From Aquicoccus sp. G2-2 (GTDB taxonomy: Bacteria > Pseudomonadota > Alphaproteobacteria > Rhodobacterales > Rhodobacteraceae), in NCBI RefSeq assembly GCF_034555965.1, contig NZ_JAYDCK010000002.1, forward strand, positions 62,001 to 126,000: a DNA stretch of 64,000 nucleotides. Direction: 5' to 3'. Below, in pieces: positions 8,201-16,565 of this stretch (positions are counted from its first letter, which is position 1; each line of letters opens with the position of its first letter). The notes below the pieces were generated by a model. The model saw only the letters and a program-made list of their open reading frames with translations. It was not told the origin of the DNA and made no database searches. The translations under genes were made by a program, and so were the position numbers.

Positions 8201-11200
8201 GCCCGAGTTCAGGCTGAGGTCACCGCCAGCAGTCAACGAGGTGCTGGTCAGATCGTAGAGTCCAGTCTGACGCGCATAGGCCAGCCGATCTGTTTCACCG
8301 GTCTCATTGTTGAGTGTCGGGACCTCCGCGAGATAGACATCACGCATGAGCGTGCCTAGCTGCAGGGTTTCGCCGATCTCGACAAAACTGTCATAGGCCA
8401 GATCGTCATATGCCTCAAAGCCGGTGGACACCCAGACATTCTCCGTGACAGGTACATCCGCATAGATGACGTTGCTGCAATCCTTGCCGCAGTTCGTATA
8501 GACCGGTTGGCGGGAAACCGTCACCTGTTCTTCAAAATACCCGGTCTCGCGGGTGCCATTGCCCATGTTGAGGCGGAAGTTGGTGTTGATCGCACCCAGA
8601 AGGCCAATACGGCGGCCCGCATCAACAGTCAGATCGTTGACAGCCGCCAAGGCGGTTTCACCAGTGATATAAATATCTTCCTGTGCACCAAGGCTCAGCT
8701 CATCTTCCGCCAGCATGACAGTGCGAGGCGTGGATGAGAGTTGATTCAACCCTTGATGCGTTGCAAATCGCCATGCGGTGGCGTCCAGGAACGCATCCTG
8801 TTCGGCTTTGTCATCGGAGAGTAGCGCATGCGCCGTGGATTGCTCCGGCGCAATGTTTTGCACCAGGCCTGTACCGGTCACCGAGATGGACCCGATCCGG
8901 TCAAGCTCGCCGAATTCCTGACTTGTGAGGGCCTGTGCGAGGCTTGCTTCGCCGTCCTGTACCGTACCCCGTGCAATGGCCTGACTGCGCAGCCCCTCTT
9001 CCTGCGCTTCCTGTTCAATCACCAATTCGATTTTGCGGACCGCATCGGTCAGGGCAGTGTTCAGGTTGGCATAGAGCGTGGCTTTTTCGGATGCGCGCGT
9101 AGCCAGCGTGCTTTGGAAGTCCGTATTGAGATCGGCAATTTGAGCAGAAAGGGCCGCATCGCTGTAAGATGCCTGGACCTGCGCGGAACTCAACTGGCGT
9201 TGCGTTGTAGAGACGTTGACCGCTGCCGTGCGATCATTCGCAGCATTTTGATCCGCTGTATTTTTGAGATTGACGTAGTAGGTGTTGGGGACGGTGACGT
9301 AGTAGTATTCGGTATAGGCGCCTTTGCCATAGCCCACCTGACGCGACCGTAGCTCCTGTTTGGTCAGCAGATGCCCGTATTGCGCCTCATTGGCCGCAAG
9401 GGCTGATTGGTAAGTTTGCTCTGCCGAGGCCACAGACGCGTCATAGATGGCCGTGACCTGATCCAGCTCACCTTGCATGGCGGCACTGCGGTCTGCTTCT
9501 GTACCTTCCAGCAGGTCGGTAATCTCGGCAAGGTCGGCGCGCACAGCCGCGTTGTAATCCGCCAATGCCGCATTATGAGCATCAATCTGAGCGCCAATGG
9601 AATTATGGATTGCGGTCAGTGCGTCGCCGGCATCTTCGCGCAAACCTTGCAGCACAGTGCTGTCTATCAAGGACACATAGCCCTGAACACCCACGTCACG
9701 GGCAGCGCCTTTGATATCCGCGCCACTTTCCGCCCGGCGCAACGCTTCAACGGCAGTCAGAAGATCGCTGTCTTGCAGAAAGGCAATGTAGTCAGCAGTG
9801 TTTTCGGCCACCGTCTCCGCATTCTCGCCGGTGGCCGGGCCGAAGATCTGCGCAACCAGATCATCGGTCAGTTCTACAAACTCGGCAGGGTTCGAGCGAT
9901 CCAGCGCGATGGTGTCTGGCAGGTCCGTGCTGTCGATTAGGATCGAGCCGCCCGTTGAGGTCAGATCGAGGTCTTCTGAGGCCAGAATACGGGCTCCCAG
10001 AATGGTGATATTTTCGCCAGATGTGATATTGATGGAGCGGCCTGCGAACTCGGAAGTGGCGGTGACCAGAACCGTGCCATCTTCAGTGATCGTGCGCGTG
10101 ACAATCTGATTGCTGCAGTACCCGTCTTTGCCGGTGGTGCAGACATTTTCCAAAGACCGCCGAGAGCGATGGATGAAATGCTCTTCTGCGTCGACATAAC
10201 TTGTCAGGATGGCCTGACCGGTGGTTGTGATATCAAGATCAACGCCAGCGTTGATCTGAGACCCCTGCGAGACAAAGTCGCGGCCCGCCACAATACTCAC
10301 ATCGCCATAGAGCGCCGCGATCCGCGCAGGAGAGAGGATGTTCTCTTCGTTGATATGCACATCTATTGTGGTGTACTCACCGGTCGAGTAGCTCGTTGAG
10401 CACGATTTTCCGCAATACGTTGTCGCAACCGGGCTGGTCAGCGTAATCGCAACATTCTCCGTAGTCTCAAAGCTCGATTTTTTGAGCGCATTGACTACAT
10501 CACGTCCTGCATCAAGGGTCACATTATTCGCGGCTGCGATATCGCTGGCCTCGTTGCGAATGTCGCGCAAGGCCACAAGATCGAGATCGTTGCCTGCGAG
10601 GATTTCACCAGCATGGAAATCGGTGCGGTATCCACAATCCTCTGTCGGACAGCCATCCTCAGCGTCCAGACGAGATCTAAGAGCAAGATACGTGTTTATG
10701 ATGTCCGCGCCCGCCTGAAGGCGCACATCGTTCGTGGCCGCAATTGCGCCGCCGGTATTGGTGACATCCCCGTCCGTGGCGGTGATGTTCACATTTGTGC
10801 CGGTCGCCGTGGCGCCCCTGTCGATATATTCCGCAATAATCTCATGCTGGCTGGCGCGCGCGATCATCTCCGCGGCGATATCGGCCTCAGGGCCGCCCGC
10901 GATCAGTTGCTGGTAGTAGGCCTGCAGGTACTGCTGCAGCGCCGGGTCGAAATAGATATCGTATTCCCGGGCAATCTCCCGCTGCTGGCTGAAGGTGTCA
11001 TCCGCGAGGATGGTCAGCTCGCCATCGGCCATCAGGAAACCGGTGTTGGTCAGCGATCCCGATGTTACATCGATGGTCACGTCATCGCCCGAGACCTCGC
11101 CTGCAATCACGACGAATTCCGAGGCGCCGAGATCAATGTCGCCGGAGGCTTCAATCAGTCGGCCATCATAAAGCGTAAAGCTCGTGGCCCCGATATTAAC

Positions 11201-12199
11201 ATCGCCGCTTGCTGTCAGATCGCCATATTGACGCACATCCGATCCGGTCAGCGTCACGTCATCGGCGCTCTCGATGTCCTTGTAGAACAAATCGCCCGCA
11301 GACTGTGCACTCAGCGATTGGCCGCGCGCCACCCCATAGAGGTTCACGCCCTGACCGGCTTCGGGGTTGCGCACAACCACGGTACCGCCCGTCAGTGTGC
11401 CACGCTCACTGGCATCAATGGCGAAAGGAGAGGTTTTTGCCACGGTGCTTGGGGCCGCCACAATACCGGTGCCGGACAATTGGCCAAAGCTCAGGTCTTG
11501 TACCCGCTGAGCTCCGCCGGAGACGACAAGGCTGTTCTCGACGGCCTGACCATCCGTCGTAATGGCGCCATCCACGATCAAATGGCGACCGAACACCCCC
11601 GCCTGGTCCCCAGCAGCAAATCCACCTGGACCAATGCTCACCGTTCCTTGAGTGACGAGCAGGTCCACGCGCGACCCATTGATGATCGGCTTGCCGGTGG
11701 TGAGCGTCGAACTCGTCGAGTTCAAGAACGCACAGCCATTGCAGCTGATCCCGTTGGGGTTGGCGATGACAACCGCTGCAGACTGACCAAAGACCTCCGT
11801 CGTGCCGGTGAGGGTCGACGGGGCCGCAGACGTCACCTCGTTCACGATCGTGCCGGCCGGACCAGACACCATCAGGTTCGGGTTGGCCGTGACGTTCTGG
11901 CCGATGACACTCACGCCACCCGTGGTCGAGTTGTTCAGGACCAGGCCATTCTGATCGACGTTGAACTCGGTGAACTGGTTGAGCGACACCCCGCTTTGCG
12001 GCGTGGCAATGTTGACCTGCGGTGTGCCGTTGCCCGTTTGCAGGAAGGAAGTACCCGGCGCAGACGGATCGACGATGATCTGTTGGCTGTAGGATGCGGT
12101 GACGGAGCTGAAGATGATCGAGGCGCTCGAGACAAGCGTGACGAAACCATGAAACGCCCTACCGACCTTTTTCGATACGCGCCCACTCAAACCAACCAT
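5180..12199 (-). CDS. Two-partner-secretion exoprotein (filamentous haemagglutinin/CdiA-like, TpsA)
   Basis: A 2339-residue secreted adhesin. It opens with a signal peptide (MVGLSGRVSKKVGRAFHGFV, hydrophobic core, cut near SYS-QQ), then the TPS haemagglutination domain (residues about 40-290; NPNLMVSGPAG, VIANPNGISCNGC). Long beta-helical repeats follow (many LTAGGDL, DVTLTAGR-like units), an alpha-helical Ala/Gln-rich insert around residues 870-1130, more haemagglutinin repeats, and a helical region near the end. As sequenced it ends with an out-of-frame tail (MSMARGFKVSM...) after a G6 run; with one more G it would run on to 4527 for about 2557 residues and carry a toxin tip. The role would be contact-dependent inhibition or adhesion on the cell surface. 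The partner TpsB/CdiB barrel is not in the window. A Sel1-repeat gene lies 62 nt upstream and may be co-transcribed. Confidence 0.92.
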   Translation of the reverse strand: MVGLSGRVSKKVGRAFHGFVTLVSSASIIFSSVTASYSQQIIVDPSAPGTSFLQTGNGTPQVNIATPQSGVSLNQFTEFNVDQNGLVLNNSTTGGVSVIGQNVTANPNLMVSGPAGTIVNEVTSAAPSTLTGTTEVFGQSAAVVIANPNGISCNGCAFLNSTSSTLTTGKPIINGSRVDLLVTQGTVSIGPGGFAAGDQAGVFGRHLIVDGAITTDGQAVENSLVVSGGAQRVQDLSFGQLSGTGIVAAPSTVAKTSPFAIDASERGTLTGGTVVVRNPEAGQGVNLYGVARGQSLSAQSAGDLFYKDIESADDVTLTGSDVRQYGDLTASGDVNIGATSFTLYDGRLIEASGDIDLGASEFVVIAGEVSGDDVTIDVTSGSLTNTGFLMADGELTILADDTFSQQREIAREYDIYFDPALQQYLQAYYQQLIAGGPEADIAAEMIARASQHEIIAEYIDRGATATGTNVNITATDGDVTNTGGAIAATNDVRLQAGADIINTYLALRSRLDAEDGCPTEDCGYRTDFHAGEILAGNDLDLVALRDIRNEASDIAAANNVTLDAGRDVVNALKKSSFETTENVAITLTSPVATTYCGKSCSTSYSTGEYTTIDVHINEENILSPARIAALYGDVSIVAGRDFVSQGSQINAGVDLDITTTGQAILTSYVDAEEHFIHRSRRSLENVCTTGKDGYCSNQIVTRTITEDGTVLVTATSEFAGRSINITSGENITILGARILASEDLDLTSTGGSILIDSTDLPDTIALDRSNPAEFVELTDDLVAQIFGPATGENAETVAENTADYIAFLQDSDLLTAVEALRRAESGADIKGAARDVGVQGYVSLIDSTVLQGLREDAGDALTAIHNSIGAQIDAHNAALADYNAAVRADLAEITDLLEGTEADRSAAMQGELDQVTAIYDASVASAEQTYQSALAANEAQYGHLLTKQELRSRQVGYGKGAYTEYYYVTVPNTYYVNLKNTADQNAANDRTAAVNVSTTQRQLSSAQVQASYSDAALSAQIADLNTDFQSTLATRASEKATLYANLNTALTDAVRKIELVIEQEAQEEGLRSQAIARGTVQDGEASLAQALTSQEFGELDRIGSISVTGTGLVQNIAPEQSTAHALLSDDKAEQDAFLDATAWRFATHQGLNQLSSTPRTVMLAEDELSLGAQEDIYITGETALAAVNDLTVDAGRRIGLLGAINTNFRLNMGNGTRETGYFEEQVTVSRQPVYTNCGKDCSNVIYADVPVTENVWVSTGFEAYDDLAYDSFVEIGETLQLGTLMRDVYLAEVPTLNNETGETDRLAYARQTGLYDLTSTSLTAGGDLSLNSGGDILNFGGSLVSGENLYLTAETDIRNEALRHNFTLTPEHGCVAYGCGRQGHEYKAAEILAGSGMVLTAGGDIVNNGAVITAAGSILAQAEGDIINSALTSQYLYHYISSSSLFGLKRKKELLHRAVISEGVISTEYGDVILNAGRDVLSEGAMISAGADVQITADRDVRLTAKSEELHNYYKKRGFSGLSYGENRIRWNEFSTAFSQIEGNNIAISAGRDVTGMGALLFAAQDIDVTAGEDITFDAHQNLRYVSRSGWSIGISFGGSGIIEALLNDGDVLEAYVSTNPSLAAVHRLATGDFSAGSLVNLAYHLPSLGSAINNGATGPTSITESLYDQLNPFSWTQENALFDPDAFNADSPANGFLNGITFRLGAYRSRQEWTESHVSQLIAGQDLWIDAGQDIALVGGTVASGNRDVSLYAGENILVAALADTSRSSSSGWGLSLGFGASGVTFGADFNRSQANSRMYTNAALTAGETLDIVSGQDTVLMGANLAAPDIYLDVGNDLIVQSRQNTSDSNSFGFNFSISTSGAFSGGISLADANRNYTETPTTIVAQERLSIYTGATTYLLGAGLWSETGNLDLDTAVLVFDNYDDSATSTSGGLNVSLNFQETLASARDASGSLAYSNTQAITYATIGAGNITVREAHADFTVDALNRDPDNMQQVLSSTNFSIEIPGINLVRWTEQVEDTVNLIEAIRTNVPDHVRAEGAQAVDQYRDLILRGATGLEAARLVSTPEFRQALNLRRRYVEAIENPDGLGPNPSALLAAIGQGEQAFWDASQGKYVIETDCGAGFGPTPCQVLVSAGELSATYTAADVTNFYMTAFETLRDAVHSEDAGILEFARLAAACLAQVAIETNDPAVIQNARSQIGEREFAENLVRAGVDPRRFDLTERLLIASNAKNAVGAVAIRNEINELLSEVTARYGHATAAGYGRLWQVANFVATELEAGREIGPDSQILDTSGGGRMSMARGFKVSMSSLLTQVILRSLHYCQVTSLIRPLEGQ
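5300..5305 (-). other. G6 homopolymer that decides whether the toxin tip is in frame
   Basis: A run of six C on the plus strand (six G in the mRNA sense) lies exactly where the exoprotein leaves its long frame. Seven G would join the two frames. It may be a sequencing under-call, consistent with many others in this window, or a slipped-strand phase switch. Confidence 0.7.
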
Positions 12200-12261
12200 C
12201 TATTCGTCCCGTCTTTTTCCGGCCCTGGATCAGGCCTGTAATTTATTGCCACCAATGCGGC

Positions 12262-13125
12262 CTAGTTCGTCTCTGCGCGTTCCGTTTCCGGCTGCTCGGG
12301 CCGCCAAGCCTTGGCCCGCTGCTGGGCCCGGGTGACGTCCTCTGCGCTCATCTCTTGCTCCAGAGCCGTCCGCGCGGCGGCCGCCTGCGGATGTTCCAAT
12401 GTGGCGGCGATGTTGAAGTAGCTATGCGCCTTTACCAGATCCTGATCGACGCCCAAGCCGACCGCGAAGGCCTGACCGAGCGCATAGAGCCCGACCGGAT
12501 TGCCCGAGGCCGCCGTCTGCTGAAAAAGCTGAACGGCGCCTTCGATATCCTGTTCGACATATTTGCCTTCGATCAAGGCGTTGGCGTATTCGTTCTTGGC
12601 CCCGAGATGCCCTAGCTCGGCGGCTTGCTGAAACAGCGCATAGGCGCGCGCTTCGTCCTGCTCAACGCCACGGCCTTCAAGCGTTAGGCTGCCACAGTTA
12701 TACGCCCCGTTTACATCGCCCAATTCTGCCGCTTCGCAAATAAGCTTGGCGCCCTGCTCATAGTCCTGGAGGACGCCGTTTCCCTGGATGTGCAACACGC
12801 CAAGCCGGTTCTTGGCAGGCGCTGATCCCTTGGCGCTGCCTGCAAGATACAGGCCCACAGCGGCCTTCAAGTTGGGGGTGCCGCCCATGCCGAGCTCCAG
12901 CATGCGGCCAAGGTAAAACGCCCCGTCGGCTTGGCCCGCATCGAAGGCCGCTGCGAAATGCTCAGACGCAGCTTCGAAGTCCCGGGTTTCAAGCGCAGCG
13001 AGACCTTGATCGATCCCGGAACTCTCTTGAGCAGCAACCGGGATCGCTGAGATCGCAAGAGTCAGGCAGGCAAATACGCCAGCCACGAACCAGACAGGAT
13101 AATTCAGAATGGCCGCTCGCTTCAT
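12262..13125 (-). CDS. Sel1-like repeat protein, exported
   Basis: A 287-residue protein with an N-terminal signal peptide (hydrophobic VWFVAGVFACLTLAISAIPV, cut after AQE region) followed by at least five Sel1/TPR-like repeats of about 36 residues (AAELGDVNGAYNCG, GRGVEQDEARAYALFQQAAE, AASGNPVGLYALGQAF). Sel1 repeats mediate protein-protein contacts; here it should act in the periplasm or envelope. It sits directly upstream of the exoprotein gene on the same strand (62-nt gap), so it may help exoprotein biogenesis or simply share its promoter. It is not a TpsB transporter: no beta-barrel or POTRA features. Confidence 0.85.
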   Translation of the reverse strand: MKRAAILNYPVWFVAGVFACLTLAISAIPVAAQESSGIDQGLAALETRDFEAASEHFAAAFDAGQADGAFYLGRMLELGMGGTPNLKAAVGLYLAGSAKGSAPAKNRLGVLHIQGNGVLQDYEQGAKLICEAAELGDVNGAYNCGSLTLEGRGVEQDEARAYALFQQAAELGHLGAKNEYANALIEGKYVEQDIEGAVQLFQQTAASGNPVGLYALGQAFAVGLGVDQDLVKAHSYFNIAATLEHPQAAAARTALEQEMSAEDVTRAQQRAKAWRPEQPETERAETN

Positions 13126-13414
13126 CCGTTCCCCAAGTCAAAAAGCATAACTTTTAAGATTGATTTACATGTATAAAACCACCTTTGCGAGAGTAAATTT
13201 GTTCTGGATGCGTTTTTTCGGCAAGAGGCGTCACACCGGCCCGCACTTTCGGGAATTATTTGTTTGTCGTCTTGCTCGTAATGTCCCATCCGCTCTCCTT
13301 TGTGAGTCCATACAAACCCACAATGGCACATCAAGGCTGTCGGGGGCGCGGTTACAGCATCAGTCCCGATTCAATAGTCTTGAATAATTATAGTTTTATA
13401 ACTACATATGTGCA
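13126..13414. other. AT-rich intergenic region, promoter side of the exoprotein unit
   Basis: About 290 bp without a convincing gene, lower in GC than its surroundings (runs such as TTTTAAGATTGATTTACATG and AATAATTATAGTTTTATAAC). It separates the minus-strand exoprotein unit from the plus-strand brnTA unit, so promoters for both should lie here. No clear operator was found. Confidence 0.6.
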
Positions 13415-13706
13415 ATGACAGAACCCCGCGTCACATGGCATGAGGACAAGAACCTCTCCAACCAGCGCAAGCTTCGAGGTCGCGGCCCGTGTGTTTCTCG
13501 ATCCATTACACCTGTCGGTGCAGGATCGGATCGAAAACGGGGAACAGCGATGGCAGACCTTGGGTCAGGTCGGCAGTGTGACCATCATTCTGGCCGCTCA
13601 TACATTCACAGAAGAAGGCCCAACTGACGAACCTGTAGAGGTGATCCGCATTATCTCAGCACGGCTCGCAACACGTAGAGAAAGGATGCGATATGAAGAA
13701 GGTTAA
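13415..13706 (+). pseudogene. brnT: BrnT-family toxin, inactivated by a small deletion
   Basis: The start (PRVTWHEDKNLSNQRK) and the rest (SFEVAARVFLDPLHLSVQDR, then VIRIISARLATRRERMRYEE) match BrnT, the RNase toxin of the BrnT/BrnA type II system, but they are in different frames. Comparing with the family consensus RKHGVSFE, about 11 nt (cat-ggt-gtg-ag equivalents) are missing near 13471. This shift is a net loss of two bases modulo three and is not at a homopolymer, so it differs from the run-length errors elsewhere. The 3' end overlaps brnA by 14 nt. Confidence 0.85.
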
Positions 13707-13986
13707 ATATACACTCGACACGCTCCCGCCTTTGACGGAAGCGCAGGAGAACAATCTCAAGCGGCTAGCGACTATGCCAGACGAAGAGATCAACTATGAC
13801 GACATTCCAAAGCTGACGGAAGCACAGTTAGCGGGGATGCAGCGCGGCGCGTTCTATCGTCCTGTCAAAAAACAGATCACAGCCCGCGTGGATGCCGATG
13901 TGCTGGCATGGCTCAAGTCACAGGGCAAGGGCTACCAGTCCCGCATGAATGCAATCCTGCGGGACGCCATGCTGAATACGAAGTGA
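13693..13986 (+). CDS. brnA: BrnA-family antitoxin
   Basis: A 97-residue antitoxin that neutralises BrnT and autorepresses the operon. The N-terminal part is the BrnT-binding region (TLPPLTEAQENNLKRLATMP) and the C-terminus is the ribbon-helix-helix-like DNA-binding region (KKQITARVDADVLAWLKSQG, GYQSRMNAILRDAM), typical of BrnA_antitoxin. It overlaps brnT and appears intact, so the antitoxin survives without a working partner. Confidence 0.93.
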   Translation: MKKVKYTLDTLPPLTEAQENNLKRLATMPDEEINYDDIPKLTEAQLAGMQRGAFYRPVKKQITARVDADVLAWLKSQGKGYQSRMNAILRDAMLNTK

Positions 13987-13990
13987 CGAA

Positions 13991-14022
13991 GCGCCCTCCC
14001 GCTCTCATATAGCGGGGGGCGT
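13991..14022 (+). terminator. Hairpin after brnTA
   Basis: GCGCCCTCCCGCT and AGCGGGGGGCGT form a GC-rich stem with a 7-nt loop 4 nt after the brnA stop. There is no clear T-run, so rho-independent termination is plausible but not certain. Confidence 0.5.
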
Positions 14023-14033
14023 CTTGAGTATGG

Positions 14034-14372
14034 CTACTGACGCCGTTTTATATGCAAAAACAGAGCAATCAGCAGGCCGATTAGGGGTATGAAAATCGTG
14101 CGGCCAAAATCTGCGGCACTTGCCCTCCAACGCCAGTCGCCTAACGTCTGTAGATCATCTCTCCTGTCGAGTATCTCCATTCCGCCACCGATCAGACAGG
14201 CGATTACGAATGCTCCTAAAAAGGGCCTTAACCGCAGGGATTTCCGTGTCATTAGGATTGCAGCTAAGGTCAGAACAAACCCGATCACAACATGCAAGAT
14301 GTCCCGGTCAATGGGTAAATATTCCCCGAGCAATATCTTAAACGACTGATAGGTCGATGAATGTTGTTCCAT
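14034..14372 (-). CDS. Small membrane protein of unknown function
   Basis: A 112-residue protein with three predicted membrane spans: DILHVVIGFVLTLAAILM, PFLGAFVIACLIGGGMEIL and FIPLIGLLIALFLHI, ending in a positive KRRQ. A charged loop (DRRDDLQTLGDWRWRASAAD) lies between spans two and three. I do not recognise the family; the layout is reminiscent of small VanZ-like proteins. It stands alone, convergent with brnA. The segment between its start and the IS5 transposase end (14373-14560) shows no gene. Confidence 0.6.
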   Translation of the reverse strand: MEQHSSTYQSFKILLGEYLPIDRDILHVVIGFVLTLAAILMTRKSLRLRPFLGAFVIACLIGGGMEILDRRDDLQTLGDWRWRASAADFGRTIFIPLIGLLIALFLHIKRRQ

Positions 14373-14560
14373 GAGCCAAGGATACGGATATCAGCTAAGA
14401 CGACAAAGCGGTAAGTTAGGCTCGTTGCTGCTGTTCTTTCCGATCTGTTCGAACGGCTGTTGTCATTCAGCGCTCAGCCGGAACAGTCTCCCGAAGGGGT
14501 TCTGTCGGACCGTGTTGCAGGGATCAAATTGGAGGCAGATTGGCCCCATACCCAATCAAT

Positions 14561-15520
14561 TTAGAAGGCACGTTCATACGCCGCACGACCGAGAGTTGTC
14601 ATGCGGTTGAGTGCCTTTGAGGCAATTTGAGCTTCAACAGTTTGATTGTCGAATTCACGCGCTTGCAGGCGATCGCCAATAACTTGTTTCCACCTTCCGA
14701 TCTGGGCTTCAACCTGTGATCTCTGATTGTATCCAGTCTGGGATTGCCACTTCATTCTACCATGTTCGGCGATGGCATCGATGTGCTGATTGCGCTGTAT
14801 GTTCGCGCCGTGAACCGCGTTTTTCGGAGGCGGAGTTATGATCTCAATCTCGGGCCCAAATTTGTTCGCCAGACAGTCTGCAACGCCCTGACCGTCATAG
14901 GCACCATCAGCGAGGAACTGAGCTACACCGGCATCAATGCTGGCAAGCAGATCTGGGAGAGCCGTTTCGTCGCCGACATGTTCAGTAGTCAGCTCCGCGG
15001 CAGCGATCGCGCCAGTGTCTGGATCAAGGGCGATGTGGAGTTTGCGCCGTGTTTTGCGGGCCTTCCTGGTGCCGTGCTTCTCTTCATGCCAGCCGCAGCC
15101 ATCATGAATTTTCAGACCGGTGCTATCCACGATGAGGGTGATAGACTTGCCTGAAGCGCGCCGGTCTTGAACGATCTTCAAGCCCTTACCGCGTCGCGAA
15201 ATTGTCGAATAGTCCGGCACTACGAGGTCCAGCCCCATCATCTTGGCGATCGACCGCATGAAGCCCTGCGTCTGTCTTAGCGGAAGTCGAAACACGACCC
15301 GCAGAGTAAGGCAAATCTCGATTGCCAGATCGGAGTAACGGGCCTGACCACCGCGTGTCTTGCGGCGAGGCGATGCCCAAAACCCAGCCACATCATCTGA
15401 CACCCATACGGTCAAATCACCACGTTGCCGAAGGCTTTCGTTGTACTCTGATGCGTTCGCCACCCGATACCGTGCCTTTTCAAACTTGTCCCGACGGGTA
15501 TCGTTGAATTTGTGGGGCAT
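14561..15520 (-). CDS. IS5-family transposase
   Basis: A full-length 319-residue DDE transposase of the IS5 family. Recognisable segments are the N-terminal DUF772-like region (RYSDLAIEICLTLRVVFRLP), the first Asp in ITLIVDSTGLKIHDG, the RKLHIALDPDTG block, the second Asp in LADGAYDG and the final Glu in QTGYNQRSQVEAQIGRWK. One possible element end (GGTTCTGTCGGACCGTGTTGC at about 14499) lies downstream, but no matching inverted copy exists upstream of the start, where DNA of a resolvase gene begins within 20 nt. The element is therefore probably truncated on that side although its gene is intact. Confidence 0.9.
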   Translation of the reverse strand: MPHKFNDTRRDKFEKARYRVANASEYNESLRQRGDLTVWVSDDVAGFWASPRRKTRGGQARYSDLAIEICLTLRVVFRLPLRQTQGFMRSIAKMMGLDLVVPDYSTISRRGKGLKIVQDRRASGKSITLIVDSTGLKIHDGCGWHEEKHGTRKARKTRRKLHIALDPDTGAIAAAELTTEHVGDETALPDLLASIDAGVAQFLADGAYDGQGVADCLANKFGPEIEIITPPPKNAVHGANIQRNQHIDAIAEHGRMKWQSQTGYNQRSQVEAQIGRWKQVIGDRLQAREFDNQTVEAQIASKALNRMTTLGRAAYERAF

Positions 15521-15541
15521 CGATCGTCGCTCACCTCATAG

Positions 15542-16087
15542 AAAACACTGGGAATACTTCGAGCGGCCGATGTTGAAGCGCTGCAAGGTGTCAAATGCGG
15601 GCGCGTGTTTGAAGAACGTGCGTCCGGTGGTCGATGGGATCGGCCCGAGCTGCATCGGATGCTGGACCAGCTCCGCGACGGTGACGTTGTGATTGTCTGG
15701 AAGCTCGACCGGCTGTCACGGTCGCTGAAAGACCTTCTGTCCATCATGGAGAAGATCAGTGCGGCGGGAGCGGGATTCCGATCTTTGACCGAGGCCATAG
15801 ACACCACAACGCCCGCAGGCCGCATGATGATACAGATGGTGGGTGTCTTCGCAGAGTTTGAGCGTGAAATGATCCGGGAACGCACACGCGCCGGTTTGGA
15901 GCGCGCTCGCAAGAAGGGACGCCATCCAGGGCGCAAGCCAAAGCTGTCAGACCACCAGCGTCAGGAAGTCCGCGACATGGTGCGATCCGGTAAGCGCACC
16001 GAGGCGGAGGCGGCGCGTCTGTTCGGCGTTCATCGTTCCACTATCAGCCGTGTCATGCGCGAGGCGTCGTCAGATGCAGCAGCTTGA
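15542..16087 (+). pseudogene. Serine recombinase (resolvase/invertase) lacking its catalytic N-terminus
   Basis: From EALQGVKCGRVFEERASGGR onward this is a normal resolvase/invertase: VVIVWKLDRLSRSLKDLL, AGRMMIQMVGVFAEFEREMI, and a C-terminal HTH (RTEAEAARLFGVHRSTISRV). What is missing is the start. Upstream residues KTLGILRAADVEAL are a shrunken version of the family's LGYLRxSTxDQxxxxQxxAL, without the catalytic serine, and a stop codon stands at 15539 where the Met should be. The damage lies exactly at the junction with the IS5 copy. The longest start-bearing ORF is 15605-16087 (GTG). Recombination activity is lost. Confidence 0.8.
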
Positions 16088-16330
16088 AATGTTTCCCGAA
16101 GATATCCGCATCGAACGCGTGGACCATGATACCAATATGTTTAGGTTCTATCGTTTGCGGTTGATGCCTGACTTGTTCGGCGGCGTGTCTCTGCTGCGCG
16201 AATGGGGCCGTATTGGCACGCAGGGACGGCACCGGATTGATTGTTTCGAGGATGCTGGCGCGCGGCTGACGCCATGGCCGCGCTATATCGGGCAAAACAG
16301 AAACGGGGCTATCAGCTCGCCGCATAAGAT
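16074..16330 (+). CDS. WGR-domain protein (frameshifted as sequenced)
   Basis: Begins MQQLEMFPEDIRIERVDHDT, overlapping the resolvase end by 14 nt, and has the WGR signature REWGRIGTQGRHRID. After DAGA the family pattern continues in another frame (ADAMAALYRAKQKRGYQLAA, stop 16328-16330); one extra G at 16264-16265 would restore an 85-residue single-domain protein. WGR domains bind nucleic acid in PARP and MolR proteins; resolvase-WGR pairs are frequent on alphaproteobacterial plasmids. The uncorrected frame runs on to 16502 with unrelated sequence. Confidence 0.75.
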
Positions 16331-16565
16331 GCAGTGCCAAGGCCCCTGCCCGTTGGCGTGTCGTTTTTTCCGACAGCAGCCGTTCGAACCGCGTGCGGCG
16401 AAAGAGGAAAAAGAGCCCAATGTGTCCAGACCTTCGTCGTCGAATGTGCCATGGTCGGCTGCGCGCCCATTCAGGCGGCGCGCCGCAAATCGGTTTTTGT
16501 AGACTTACCCAGTGCGTAACTTTGCTGACATTCACAGCATTGGCGACGAGTGCTATGCATCATGC

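Noticed and set aside
10613-12241. 542-codon plus-strand ORF opposite the exoprotein gene
   Set aside because: It is the antisense of the TPS domain and repeats; composition is Arg/His-rich and matches no family, as expected of a shadow frame in GC-rich DNA.
13122-13334. 70-codon minus-strand ORF upstream of the Sel1 gene
   Set aside because: No ribosome site or family features and it overlaps an AT-rich promoter-like region; more likely non-coding.
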